The notes under the pieces: model-generated | Databases searched by the model: none | Seen by the model: only the letters and a program-made list of their open reading frames with translations | Told to the model about the DNA's origin: nothing | Source: CAWGAJ01 sp963820545 | GTDB lineage: Bacteria; Planctomycetota; Planctomycetia; Pirellulales; Thermoguttaceae | Length of the DNA stretch: 64,000 nt | Assembly (NCBI GenBank): GCA_963820545.1 | Contig: CAWGAJ010000001.1 | Coordinates: forward strand, 434,001-498,000 | Direction: 5' to 3' | Shown: positions 10,352 through 20,600 of the stretch, in pieces | Position numbering within the stretch: position 1 is the stretch's first letter | Layout: every line of letters begins with the position of its first letter | Made by a program: the position numbers and the translations under genes

Positions 10352-11252
10352 TCACTCATGCCCACGACAAACGCGGGCACAAGAGGTGTTGTTGCTCCCC
10401 ATCCCCGAATCTCTCTCCCCTCGTCTCTCGCCTCTCGCAGCCGCCAGAGCGATTCCCGCCAGGGTTAGATGCGGAACATATTGGGCGTCGGGGGCAATCA
10501 GTTGGGCCACTCTTGCGCCGCGCCGCCGGTGAGAAAGATTTGGGGGCGGGTGGCTGTGTCTTGGCGTTCGTTGCACTGCTTCTGTGGAAGCACTGGCACA
10601 CCGCTAAGTTGTTCGATCAACTCTCGGATTGCGCCACCGTGCCCCAAAACAAGCCGGAGCGCAGGGCTGCTTCAGTCGACGTGCCCAAGGCCGGCGGCGG
10701 ATCGGAAAATTCCGAGATGTCCATAAGCGGCAAAAGATCGGTGAACTGGTTGAGTGCCCGGGCAGAGATCGCCAATCCCGGCAGGATCGATCCGCCTAAA
10801 AAAGACCCGTCGGCCGAAACCAGATCCACGGTGATGGCCGTGCCCACGTCGACGATCACTGCCGGTCGGTCGGGCTGGCGCAGCCGATTGACGGCCACGG
10901 CATCGACCAGCCGATCTATGCCCACCATGTCCGGCCGCTCCAGCCGCACTGTCAAAGGCAGGTCGGCGGCCGAAAGCAAAGTTGCCTCATCATCGGGCCG
11001 ATGTTCGTGTAACCAGTCGATGAGCCTGGTCGCGCCGGGCCGATTCACGCTGGCCAACACCCATGATAATTTCTGTTTCGACAAATCCTCAAACCAAGAT
11101 ACCAGCTCATCCAATTGCGGCGCGTCGCCTTCCAGCGCCAAGGTTCGCACTGGTTCGGGCAATGAATGGCCGACGATAGCGTCGAATACGCCGACTTTCA
11201 GGCGTGCATTGCCAATATCAACGGCTATAAGTGGGCTCGTTATGGCTGACAT
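10352..11252 (-). CDS. coaX: Type III pantothenate kinase (CoaX), two frame breaks
   Basis: First step of coenzyme A synthesis: ATP-dependent phosphorylation of pantothenate. ATG 11252 begins MSAITSPLIAVDIGNARLKVGVFD, with the DxGN phosphate motif. RPDMVGIDRLVDAVAVNRL and VIVDVGTAITVDLV are the pantothenate and second nucleotide regions. The frame breaks near 10635 (GLFWGTV, then GAIRELIEQLSG) and near 10517 (LTGGAA, then RVAQLIAPDAQYVPHL). Each needs one missing G. The reconstructed gene encodes about 300 aa, longer than usual, because the last 25 or so residues are read from AG-rich repeat and hairpin sequence. The next gene on this strand upstream is obg. Confidence 0.8.
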
Positions 11253-11259
11253 TGAAGTA

Positions 11260-11343
11260 TTTAGCCCCGGGTGATTACACCCGGGGAGTTTGATCTTATC
11301 CATTTGCACTTTACCTACCGTGTATTCACGGCGGGCTAAATAT
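11260..11343. repeat. Pair of inverted TTTAGCC-hairpin elements upstream of coaX
   Basis: TTTAGC is followed by CCCCGGGTG, loop ATTA, CACCCGGGG (11260-11286). An inverted copy ends in GGCTAAA at 11334-11340 after the hairpin CCGTG-TATT-CACGG. These are two members of a dispersed family described in the findings. Confidence 0.6.
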
Positions 11344-11382
11344 CACTTATTTTACTGTATGACACTTCGCAATTCAAAAAAG

Positions 11383-12384
11383 TTACCACGCCTGCGGCTC
11401 GCCTTGCAGTTGCTTGGCGATTGCGCCGACCAGGTCATTAAGGCCTTGACCCGTTACGGCCGAAATCAACAGTACCTCTCGCTTCAGTTCATCTGCCAAA
11501 CGTTGCCGGACTTCATTGGCCCCGGGCAGGTCGGCCTTGGTCACGGTGAGGATTTCCACGCGCCGGCCCAGTTCGGAATTATACTTTTCCAGCTCGACGC
11601 GGATTTGCCGATAATTGTCCAGCGGATCCGTGCCGTCAAGGGGCGTGGGCTCGACCAGATGCACGAGGATCCCGGCCCGCTCCACGTGGCGCAAGAACTC
11701 GTGTCCCAGGCCGGCGCCCTCGGCGGCGCCTTGGATCAGGCCGGGGATGTCGGCCATGATGAACGAATGATCGGCATCGATTTGCACGCGCCCCAGATAC
11801 GGATGCTTGGTGGTAAACGGATACGGCGCGATCTCGGGCCGTGCGCGGGAAAGCCGGCTTAAGAGCGTGCTCTTGCCGGCATTGGGTCTGCCGATCAGTC
11901 CCACGTCGGCAATCACTTTCAGCTCCAACCGCAGCGTGCGAACCTCGCCGGGATCGCCCGGTGTATGTTGGCGCGGCGCGCGGTTAGTGGCCGATTTGAA
12001 ACGGGTGTTGCCCTTGCCGCCTTTGCCCCCCGTGGCTACGGTCACGCGATCACCAGCCGCGGCCAGATCCTTGATCACGTGCCCGTGCTCCGCGTCGCAC
12101 ACCACCGTGCCGGGCGGAACAAGGATTATCAGATCTTCGGCCGAAGCGCCGTGGCAATTGGCATTACTGCCGGATTGGCCGTCCCGGGACTTCCAATGTT
12201 TGCGATGGACTAGTGCCGTGAGACTGTCGACGTCCTCTTGAGCCAGGAGGATCACGCTGCCGCCGTCGCCGCCGTCGCCGCCGTCCGGGCCGCCGCGCGG
12301 CACGAATTTTTCCCGGCGGAAGCTGACGCAACCGTCGCCCCCCTTGCCGGCCTCAACGCGGATTTCCACTTCATCGACAAACAT
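11383..12384 (-). CDS. obgE: Obg-family GTPase (ObgE/CgtA)
   Basis: Ribosome-assembly and growth-control GTPase acting on the 50S subunit. The N-terminal Obg fold is glycine-rich (AGKGGDGCVSFRREKF, GPDGGDGGDGGSVIL), residues 1-155. The G domain follows: P-loop GRPNAGKSTLLSRLS, G2 threonine in PFTTKHP, G3 DIPGLI, G4 TKAD, and G5 ISAVTGQG. There is no C-terminal OCT domain. ATG 12384 gives the canonical MFVDEVEIRVEAGKGG start. The gene is intact. It lies upstream of coaX on the same strand with a 130-bp gap holding repeats. Confidence 0.95.
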   Translation of the reverse strand: MFVDEVEIRVEAGKGGDGCVSFRREKFVPRGGPDGGDGGDGGSVILLAQEDVDSLTALVHRKHWKSRDGQSGSNANCHGASAEDLIILVPPGTVVCDAEHGHVIKDLAAAGDRVTVATGGKGGKGNTRFKSATNRAPRQHTPGDPGEVRTLRLELKVIADVGLIGRPNAGKSTLLSRLSRARPEIAPYPFTTKHPYLGRVQIDADHSFIMADIPGLIQGAAEGAGLGHEFLRHVERAGILVHLVEPTPLDGTDPLDNYRQIRVELEKYNSELGRRVEILTVTKADLPGANEVRQRLADELKREVLLISAVTGQGLNDLVGAIAKQLQGEPQAW

Positions 12385-12461
12385 CTTCAATATCTTTCAA
12401 TAATAATCTTTTAGTGTATCGCGGCTTCTAGTGAAGTCAAAGCCTAGTACGGCGGAGTATT

Positions 12462-12560
12462 GTCATCCTGAGCGCAGCGAAGGATCCGGGCCGCCATATC
12501 TCTCAACCCGTGGTCGACATTCTCCTGCACGAAGATTCTTCGCTTCGCTCAGAGACTATA
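12462..12560. repeat. Inverted copies of a GTCATCCTGAGCGCAGCG-type element
   Basis: GTCATCCTGAGCGCAGCGAA at about 12463 is followed about 60 bp later by an inverted, degenerate copy (TTCTTCGCTTCGCTCAGAG). A third copy is at 35460-35495. This family is widespread in intergenic DNA of many bacterial genomes. It sits between obg and the GTPase gene. Confidence 0.55.
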
Positions 12561-14366
12561 AATGATGGCCGGTCTTGTCCTCGGGCAAGGCCAATTGCCG
12601 TTGCAGTTGGCGAACTTGTTGTTCCAGTCCTTCCAGGTCGCGGCAAAATTCTCTTGCCCGGCGGCACTCGGTTTCCAAACCGGCGAACAATCCGGCAGTT
12701 GTGGAAGGCGATTGCCAGTTGGCAACCAGTTGATCGATTTCGCGGCGTAGTCCGCTGCGCAGGCGCCTGGTTAATGTTAATATCAGCAATAAGCACCAGA
12801 GCACTAACCAGAAGCCCGCCGTCAGATAAACCTCCAATCCCCACACCGGCGTCGGCTGGGACGCCAGCCAGGAATCGTAAAAGAAATTTTTCGCCAAGGG
12901 AAACAAAAGCCAGAGGAGCATCAATATCAGCAGCAGTTCATAACAGCCCCGGGTAAACCAGCCGGTATGACGCGCCGCCAGCCGGGCAACGAGCGATTCC
13001 AGATCGGCCGACGCGCGGGCAAGAAAACTTGTTCCGGCCGTCTCGGCCTCCGCGGCAACATTCGCCGCTGCAACGCTGCGCCGATCCACTCCGGCCTCGG
13101 TTGCATAGCCGTCGAGGATCAGCGCGGCTTTATGGATTTCAGCCTGATCCCAACAGCCTAGAACCGCTCGATCGATGCCCCGCTCGGCTTCGCGGCGTCG
13201 GCGTTGTTTTCGCCAGGCGTGTACTCCTTCGGCCGTGCCCCAGAGTGCAATTTGCGCCGGAGTGCGGGCCCGGAAAACCAAGGCGCCTAAGGCCCAAGTG
13301 CCCAAGCCTTGATAAATCCGCAATACCCAGGCGAAAGGGCCGGCTCCCCAGCGCGACGCGGTCCGTTCGAGCAACCTGTTTTCCCAAATTCGGCGGCTGG
13401 CCAACAGTTCGGCGTGCATTTGTTTGGCAAGCTGCGTAGCGAAAACGCCGCGCTGCTCCTCAGTGGCATTTAATAGTTGCTCGACCGCGGGCGCCGCTTC
13501 CTCGAGTCGCTTTTGGCAGCCGGCAAGCGTCTCGGCCAGCAGATCGAGAAAATTGGCCCGGCGGATGCGACTGCTTGCCGCCCCGGCCAGTTCGCTGAAG
13601 AGCAGATCGAGCAACTCGGCCAGTTCGCCCCGCGGCAGGCGGCCCGCTTGGGCCTCGGCCAAGGCGGCCAGCGAATCGACGAAGAAAAGGCGGCCCGTGG
13701 CATACTGATCGGCCAACACCGCACGCAATCTTCGCGCACGTCGTCGTCCACAACGGCATGCGTTTGCACAAAGACCAATCTCGCCCCGGCGGCCGCCGCG
13801 GCCAGTTCTTCCGCCACTCTGGCGCTGCGGTATTTTTGCTGCGTGGTGGTCACCAGCAGCACGTCGCAGTGAGGCAATATCTTTCGCAAACGAGCAAGAT
13901 TATCCGGCGGTTCCCGGCTTACGGCGTCTTGGAGCGTTACTTCGGTTGTATCGGGATCGGGGCAATCCACCAGCACCAACTCGCGGAGCAGGGGCAGATC
14001 GCGTACGATCAACTCAATGCCCGCGGGATCGATGCCCAGCATTTCCGGAGTGATATTGGGACGGCAGATAAGCGCGGGCCGGCAAGTAGTGGGACGCTGA
14101 CGTCCGACCTCTACAACCTCCGCCCCTAAAAGCGCATTAATCAGGGTGCTCTTGCCGGTTCCGCTTCCTCCCAGCACAGCCACGACCAATGGCGCCTCCC
14201 AGCGGATCCGCATTACTGCGACCCGTTGTTGCAGCCTCCGGACCACGGCCTGACAGGTTTGGGCCGGCTGCCAATCGGGCGCGGTTTGAGCCCAACGCTG
14301 GAGCCGGTCCGCCAGCGCATCGAGCTCGAAAAGCAGTTCTAATTGAGCCAGTTCCTCGTGAGGCAT
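12556..14366 (-). CDS. Membrane-associated P-loop GTPase, one frame break
   Basis: A protein of about 603 aa after repair. The N-terminal G domain has P-loop GGSGTGKSTLINALLG, a G3-like DCPDPDTTEV and a THAVVDDD segment in the G4 position. Downstream is a helical region and two strong membrane segments (LLLILMLLWLLFPLA and GFWLVLWCLLLILTL near residues 490-560), ending in a coiled coil. This layout resembles dynamin-like or YfjP-type GTPases that act at membranes. ATG 14366 follows the usual MPHEEL start. The frame breaks at 13728 between VRED and LRAVLADQ; restoring one T (TTT to TT loss) joins both halves. The specific role is not known. Confidence 0.7.
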
Positions 14367-14399
14367 GACGAGACGCAAGGGGGTTGATTATCGGTATTT

Positions 14400-15003
14400 A
14401 ATGAACATCATGCCAAAATAATCGGCGAACCGCAAGAATTCAGCCAGGTCTGATAACAGGGCTATTTGTGGAAAAGATGCGGGCGGAATCACTTAACGTA
14501 GCTAACTAAACTAACTTGCAGATCATCTCAGCAGGCACTTCGTAGCCGCTGACAGTCATTGGCCGTATGAGGTATTTCATTTTATTAGGCGCTCTTGGGA
14601 AATAGATTTCCAGGACAATTTTTGTGGGCCTGATCTGGATCCCATGAGATACCATCTATGGGTGGTACATTCTTCATTCTTTGAGTAATCTCGTACTGTT
14701 CACCGGATTATGGCGGGCATAAGTCTTTCCAATAGACAAGACTTTTAATCGCTCCCACGATGCCAATGTCTAAGTTTAAAAAATCGTAACTTATTGCTAT
14801 ATAGGCAGTTGTAACATCGCGATTACATACTGGGGATAATAATTCCGGCAAAAAAAGACTTAAACGAACAAGAAGGAGTTTCCAGTGGGGGAAGATTTGT
14901 GGAAAAAAATGATCGGGAAAAAAGGGGGATTTGCTTGCTATTTTACTCGTTCTGTTTATCATAAGGATTAGGTAAGTTTTACACGTAACTTAATAACCCC
15001 AAA
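14400..15003. other. Intergenic region without a supported gene
   Basis: About 600 AT-rich bases. The only notable frame (84 aa, reverse strand, 14708-14962) has no family features and atypical composition. A short imperfect hairpin (CCCATGAGAT...ATCTATGGG) lies at about 14640. It probably contains the promoter of the following PEP-CTERM gene, but no convincing -35/-10 pair is visible. Confidence 0.5.
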
Positions 15004-15018
15004 ATGGAGGCAGCGCTC

Positions 15019-15777
15019 GTGAACTCGTTTTTCTCTAGGCCCACTAGGCCATGCGCTAAGCATGCGCCGTTAGATGGCTCGTTTTATTGTTCTCCGTGGG
15101 TCATTGGGAAAGTGGCAACCATTTTCCTCGCTTTGCTCTTTATATCTCAGTGCACAGCATTTGGTGCCCACAAACTTCTTTACAGCAGTGCATTCAGCGG
15201 CTATGCAATGACTGCGGATGGATTTAACAAGTCGCTGTTGCCGGACATTTTTCCATCGGGTACTCCCAGCAATCCCACTGTCGCAGCCATTATTTCGGGT
15301 TGGGTATGGTGGGACAGCAATGACTCGAAAACCATCGACAATGCCGAACTAGGCATTCCTGGCGCACTTGTCAAGTTGTTTTCGCAAAGTAATCCGAATA
15401 CATTAGTGGCCGCGGCGTGGACCAATTCCCAGGGAGCATACTCATTAACTGTGGCTCCGGGGAACTATTTCCTCCTGAACGCCACACCCTCGATCCAAGG
15501 GGAAAACTTGCTGATTGAAATACCCAATTCTCAAGTGCAAATCGATCCTAATTCGAATCGGTTTCTGTTGAATTTAACCAATGTGAATCAGGCACAGGAG
15601 CTTGACTTCGGCGAGCGGACTTTCCCCAGTTCGCTTATTTCCAAAAGTCTTTTTTTGACATCGAGTGATCCCCTGGTGCCAGCACCTGAACCAAGCGTTT
15701 GGCTGGAATTGTTCTCCGCCGGACTAATGGGACTGGGATATTTCATGTACAAAGGAAAACGGTCCACTAACCGCTAG
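15019..15777 (+). CDS. Exported PEP-CTERM protein with a SdrD-B-like domain
   Basis: A protein of about 252 aa. The GTG at 15019 is preferred because GGAGG lies 8 bases upstream; ATG 15004 would overlap it. A long signal region (WVIGKVATIFLALLFISQCTAFG) precedes a domain with the SdrD-B/Cna-B look (ISGWVWWDSNDSKTIDNAELGIPGALVKLF and GAYSLTVAPGNYFL). The C-terminus is a PEP-CTERM tail: VPAPEPSVW, hydrophobic helix, then KGKR. Such tails are processed by exosortase, linking the protein to the cell surface or matrix. Exosortase is not in this window. It converges with the BBP7 gene on a shared terminator. Confidence 0.8.
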   Translation: MNSFFSRPTRPCAKHAPLDGSFYCSPWVIGKVATIFLALLFISQCTAFGAHKLLYSSAFSGYAMTADGFNKSLLPDIFPSGTPSNPTVAAIISGWVWWDSNDSKTIDNAELGIPGALVKLFSQSNPNTLVAAAWTNSQGAYSLTVAPGNYFLLNATPSIQGENLLIEIPNSQVQIDPNSNRFLLNLTNVNQAQELDFGERTFPSSLISKSLFLTSSDPLVPAPEPSVWLELFSAGLMGLGYFMYKGKRSTNR

Positions 15778-15821
15778 CTGCGGAGAATTGTCCTTTCGTT
15801 AGGAAAGCTGCAAAAAAGTTG

Positions 15822-15854
15822 AAAGGGATGGAGCTTTTCCTCCATCCCTTTTTT
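15822..15854. terminator. Bidirectional intrinsic terminator between convergent genes
   Basis: AAAGGGATGGAG pairs perfectly with CTCCATCCCTTT (12 bp, 6-base loop) and is followed by T-rich sequence on the + strand; an A-rich stretch precedes it for the opposite direction. It serves the PEP-CTERM gene and the BBP7 gene. Confidence 0.85.
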
Positions 15855-15888
15855 CTTTTCAGAAGCGCTGCTGGAGCTTACGGTAATT

Positions 15889-17223
15889 TTAGAACCGTAG
15901 TTCCAAGCCGGCGTTGACGCCCAGCGCCCAGAAATTGCTGTTATATCCGGGGAAAGTGGGCAACGGCAAATGGGGCTTCGGCGTCGGCGGAAACTGCTGC
16001 GGATCGATGAACAGATCGATCTGATCGCCTGCCCGCCACACCGACGACCAGTAGAGCAGATTGTAGCCCACAAAGCCCCGCAACCGGGGAGACAGTTGGC
16101 AACTTAGTTCCATATTCAACTGGGGAATAACGGTGAATTGATCTTTGGTATACGTATTGATATTGCTGAGGGTGGCGTAAATGCCGTTATCATATGGAGT
16201 TGTTACGTTATTGACGGTCTGTTTTGTCAAGCCGTTGATGTAGGCAACCTGCCGCGTACTGCCCATGGCGATTTTCCCGATAATGTTCAGTCCCCAGCGG
16301 CCGCGGCGCAGTTCAGTGGCCAGACCGAATTCGCTGCCTTGGAATTCATTCCGGGTACGGAAGGTATCGGTAATATCAAAAAATGCCGCTGGGGCTGGAG
16401 TGCCTGTGGTATAATTTTCGTGAATCGACAGACGGTCGCCCAGGATGTAATACCGATACCCGACGAGTAAATCCGTGCGGCAGTAAAACATCGCGCAAGG
16501 ATTACAAGAAAGGCCGCACTCCGCTCCGCTACAACCGCTATTTATATTATTACACGAACCACAAGCCGGCGTGCCGCAGTTATCGCAGCAGCACAGGTTA
16601 AAGCGCATCCAAACGCCGGTTGAACCTAAATAGTCGTCGGTGTCGACGGCAACCCGGTCGGCGTACTCAGCGGCGAGTTGGTTTTTATACAAGTCATAAA
16701 AAGGCCTGTCGACTTCTGTGGTGCTGGTGGTTGCCTGCTCGAAATGGTTTGACATCCCGCTCATGGTCAACCAGTCGGCCTCGACTCCCCAGCGATGACA
16801 GCGATCGAGCCAGCCGCCGAACGTCAGCCGTACGACCGAGCGTCCGCCAAGAAGAGCCGTCTGATCGCCATAAACGACATCCATATCGGCGGCAGGCGTG
16901 CCCGGAGGTCCCGCAATAACCAACGGCGGCAAATGCGTCCCGCTGGTCCACCACATCATCCAATCGGCCCGGATCCAGAACCGGCCCGGCGGACCGCACA
17001 CCGACATTTCACAAATAGCCTCATTGCAAGGCTCTTCCGCCTCCTGAGTACTTTCCGGGGTAGGCTCAAGTGGCTCCTTTTCCCCCGGAGGTATTTGCTC
17101 AAACGTCGGTAGTTTTTCTCCGTTTTCCGCTTGCACTACCGCAAGGCAATCTGCGGCAAGAAGAGAATACGCCCAAACAAAGACAAGCCCCAAAATCAGC
17201 TTTCCGGCTCGACTAGCGGCCAT
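15889..17223 (-). CDS. BBP7-family outer-membrane beta-barrel protein
   Basis: Planctomycete-specific outer-membrane protein family. ATG 17223 follows a GAGGGGGGAT ribosome site. A signal peptide (AGKLILGLVFVWAYSLLAADCLA) is followed by an acidic proline-rich linker. The family start then appears, GRFWIRADWMMWWTSGTHLPPLV, with the barrel strands and a terminal GVNAGLELRF ending in Phe as expected for outer-membrane insertion. A Cys-rich loop (CCCDNCGTPACGSCNN) lies around residues 220-250, probably surface-exposed or disulfide-bonded. The gene is intact. It is one of the main reasons for assigning the window to Planctomycetes. Confidence 0.88.
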   Translation of the reverse strand: MAASRAGKLILGLVFVWAYSLLAADCLAVVQAENGEKLPTFEQIPPGEKEPLEPTPESTQEAEEPCNEAICEMSVCGPPGRFWIRADWMMWWTSGTHLPPLVIAGPPGTPAADMDVVYGDQTALLGGRSVVRLTFGGWLDRCHRWGVEADWLTMSGMSNHFEQATTSTTEVDRPFYDLYKNQLAAEYADRVAVDTDDYLGSTGVWMRFNLCCCDNCGTPACGSCNNINSGCSGAECGLSCNPCAMFYCRTDLLVGYRYYILGDRLSIHENYTTGTPAPAAFFDITDTFRTRNEFQGSEFGLATELRRGRWGLNIIGKIAMGSTRQVAYINGLTKQTVNNVTTPYDNGIYATLSNINTYTKDQFTVIPQLNMELSCQLSPRLRGFVGYNLLYWSSVWRAGDQIDLFIDPQQFPPTPKPHLPLPTFPGYNSNFWALGVNAGLELRF

Positions 17224-17611
17224 AATCAATCCCCCCTCTGCGGATATTTAAAGCTTAACGGTTTTATCGGTTCTGAGGAAAGTAACGAAAGTTCCTCATT
17301 TACGGGATCGGCTGATTATGCCAACAGCATTAACTTTGAATGAAATTCCTAAAATGACGACAAAATAGCTTTAGTAAGAGAGTTAAACTTTGCTGGCAGT
17401 TGTTGTCACTATGGCGAATATAGGAATACTGGAAAAGAATCTATTAAACATCAAAATCTCTATGTGGTTCAAAACGGAGTATTTTTTTGGCAATCTTGCT
17501 TATCCGACTTTTTCAGCAAGATGGTTTCCCCAATTTTACTGCTTGCTCTAGTCTTTGTCGGCGCACTAAAATCAATAGTTTTCGACACAACGTTGTCTGC
17601 GCCTAGTTAAT
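17224..17611. other. Divergent promoter region between BBP7 gene and uvrA
   Basis: An AT-rich gap of 388 bases without a supported gene. It must hold the promoters of both divergent genes. No SOS-box-like sequence or consensus promoter is clear by eye. Confidence 0.4.
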
Positions 17612-20600
17612 ATGGATAACTCGGATATCCGCATTGATGGCGCCCGGGAACATAATCTCCGGGATGTGAACCTGGTGCTGCCGCGAAACCGGCTGATCTG
17701 CTTTACCGGAGTCAGCGGGTCGGGCAAAAGTTCATTGGCCTTTGACACACTCTATGCCGAGGGTCAAAGGCGATATGTGGAAAGTCTTTCCAGTTTCGCG
17801 CGGCAATTCTTGGGGCAGATGCCCAAGCCCGACGTGGATCGGATCGTGGGCCTAAGCCCCTCGATCTCTATTTCGCAAAAGACGGCCGGTCAAAGCCCCC
17901 GCTCGACAGTCGGCACGATTACCGAAATCTACGACTATCTGCGCGTGTTATACGCCCGGGTGGGTCAGGGACATTGTCCACAATGCCGACGCCCGATCAC
18001 TGCCCAAACGCGGGAGCAAATCCTCGATCGCATCGGCACTTTGACTGGCGGCACGAAGTTCATGGTGCTGGCGCCTCTGATTCGCGCACAGAAAGGCGAA
18101 TATCGCGACTTGTTCGAGGACTTGCAGAAACAAGGTTTTATCCGCGCGCGTGGACGGCCGCGTGGTTCGCCTGGGCGATGATTTGCGTCTGGATCGCCAG
18201 ATGCGGCACAACATCGAGGTGCTAATCGACCGGTTGGTGGCCGGGCCCAAAATCCGTCCCCGTCTGGCCGAAACCGTAGAGCTTGCTTTGCACGTGGGAA
18301 AGGGCAACATTATCATCGCCCTGGAGGAAGAAAACATAGAACGCGGAACGCAGAACGCGGAACGCAGCAGGAATAGTGCTAAACCGCAAGCGGTTTCTTC
18401 AGCGCATTCAGCATTTGACCTTCATCCTTCGTCATTCATCCTTCATCCTTCCGACATCCATCTTTCCGCCCATTATGCCTGCACGCATTGTCGCCTGAGT
18501 TTCGAACCGCCCAGCCCGCAAATGTTCAGTTTCAACAGTCCCCAAGGGATGTGTACGCAGTGCGGCGGATTGGGGCAGATTTACACCTTTGATCCGGAAA
18601 AGTTGATCCCCGATCCTACGCGGTCCTTTCAACAGGGCTGTATCGATCTGGTGGGCAAGTGGCGGGGGATGGGGCGCTGGCAGCGGCATATCTACCGCGG
18701 CGTGGCCGAAACACTCCAGCGCAAATACGGCCTGGCGCCGGGCGCGGTTTTGGAAACCGCCTGGGAAGAACTCGAGCCCGCCTTGCAACACGCCTTGCTC
18801 TGGGGCATGGGCGACGAACATGTGACTTATACCTGGCGCAGCGGACCTTCAGGCTATAAGTGGGGCGGCAAATTCGAAGGCCTCATTCCCAAATTGCTTT
18901 CCCAATATCGCACGACCAAAAGCCGACTGCAACGCCGCCAGTTGGAAAAGTACATGCGGATCTTAGGCTGCGGCGGATGTAACGGTGAGCGCCTGAACGA
19001 CCAGGCCCGCTGCGTGACGTTGACCACGTGCTCGCCCCGCTTCCGCGACAAGCCCCAGCGCACGCTGCCCGAGGTCTGCGCTCTGGCCGCAACCGAGACG
19101 GAAGATTTCTTTAGTGTATTGGAGTTGGATCCCACCGGCCAGGCGATTGCCGCCGAGGCGATCAAGGAAATTCGCGGGCGCCTGCAATTCCTCAAGAATG
19201 TCGGACTCGATTATCTTACCCTCGACCGCACCGCGCCCACGCTTGCTGGCGGCGAGATGCAGCGCATTCGTCTGGCCGGTCAGATCGGCTGCGGGCTGGT
19301 GGGAGTACTCTACATTCTCGATGAACCTTCGATCGGTCTGCACTCCTGCGACAACGAGCGACTGCTTCACACGCTGGCCAACCTCCGCGATCAAGGCAAC
19401 ACCGTGGTCGTCGTGGAACACGACGAGGACACCATGCGCGCGGCCGATCACATCGTCGATTTCGGACCGGGCCCCGGCGTTCGCGGCGGCCGGATTGTCG
19501 CTGCCGGATCGCTGGAGCAGATCGTGGCCGAGCCGACCAGTGTTACCGGCCAATATCTTTCCCGCCGGCGGCGTATCGAAATTCCCGCCCATCGCCGACC
19601 CGGAAGCGGAAATAAACTCGTCGTGCGCGACGCCCGACACAACAATCTCCAGGGGATCGACGTGGAGATTCCCCTGGGCGTGTTCGTGTGCGTCACGGGC
19701 GTATCGGGCTCGGGCAAGAGTTCGCTGGTCAACGATATTTTGGTCGAGGCCCTGCGCCGCGATCTCAATCGCGGCATCGGCAATCCCGGTGCGCACGAGC
19801 GGATCGACGGCCTGGAATATCTTGATCGGATGATCGCCATCGATCAATCGCCCATCGGACGCACGCCACGGAGCAATCCGGCCACGTACATCAAGGTTTT
19901 CGATGAAATCCGCAAGCTCTACACGCAACTCCCCGAGTCCAAGGCTCGGGGGTACAAGCCCGGGCGCTTCAGCTTCAACGTCGAGGGCGGTCGCTGCGAA
20001 GCCTGCGATGGCAACGGTTCAAACCGCTTGGAAATGGATTTTCTGGCCGACATTTGGGTCACCTGTCCGGTCTGCGAGGGGCATCGTTTCAATCGCGAAA
20101 CGCTGCAAATCCGCTTCAAAGGAAAATCCATCTCCCAGGTGCTGGAGATGGACATCCAGGAAGCGCTGATCCATTTCCAAAACATTCCCCCCATTGCCCA
20201 CAAGCTGCAAACGCTGCACGATGTGGGGCTCGATTACATGAAACTTGGTCAGCCTTCGCCCACGCTTTCCGGCGGCGAGGCGCAGCGCATCAAACTCGCC
20301 AGGGAATTGGTGAAAACCAGTACCGGGCGCACGCTGTATCTGCTCGATGAGCCTACGACCGGTCTGCACTTCGCCGATATCGAGTTGCTGCTTAAGGTGC
20401 TGCACGGGTTTGTCGAGGCAGGCAACACAGTGCTGGTCGTGGAACACAATCTGGAAGTCATTAAAACAGCCGATTGGATCATCGACCTGGGACCCGAAGG
20501 AGGCAATGAGGGCGGAAAAATCGTGGCCCAGGGCAAGCCCGAGCAAGTGGCTAAAAATAAAAATTCATACACCGGTCAAGTGCTGGGGAATGTTTTTGAC

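Noticed and set aside
10513..11274. 253-codon + strand ORF
   Set aside because: Antisense shadow of coaX, which has clear motifs on the other strand.
14708..14962. 84-codon reverse-strand ORF
   Set aside because: No ribosome site, no family pattern, composition like surrounding intergenic DNA.
18143..18160. Programmed frameshifting in uvrA
   Set aside because: No slippery heptamer or downstream structure; the same type of break occurs in many unrelated genes of the window, so a common technical or mutational cause is more likely.
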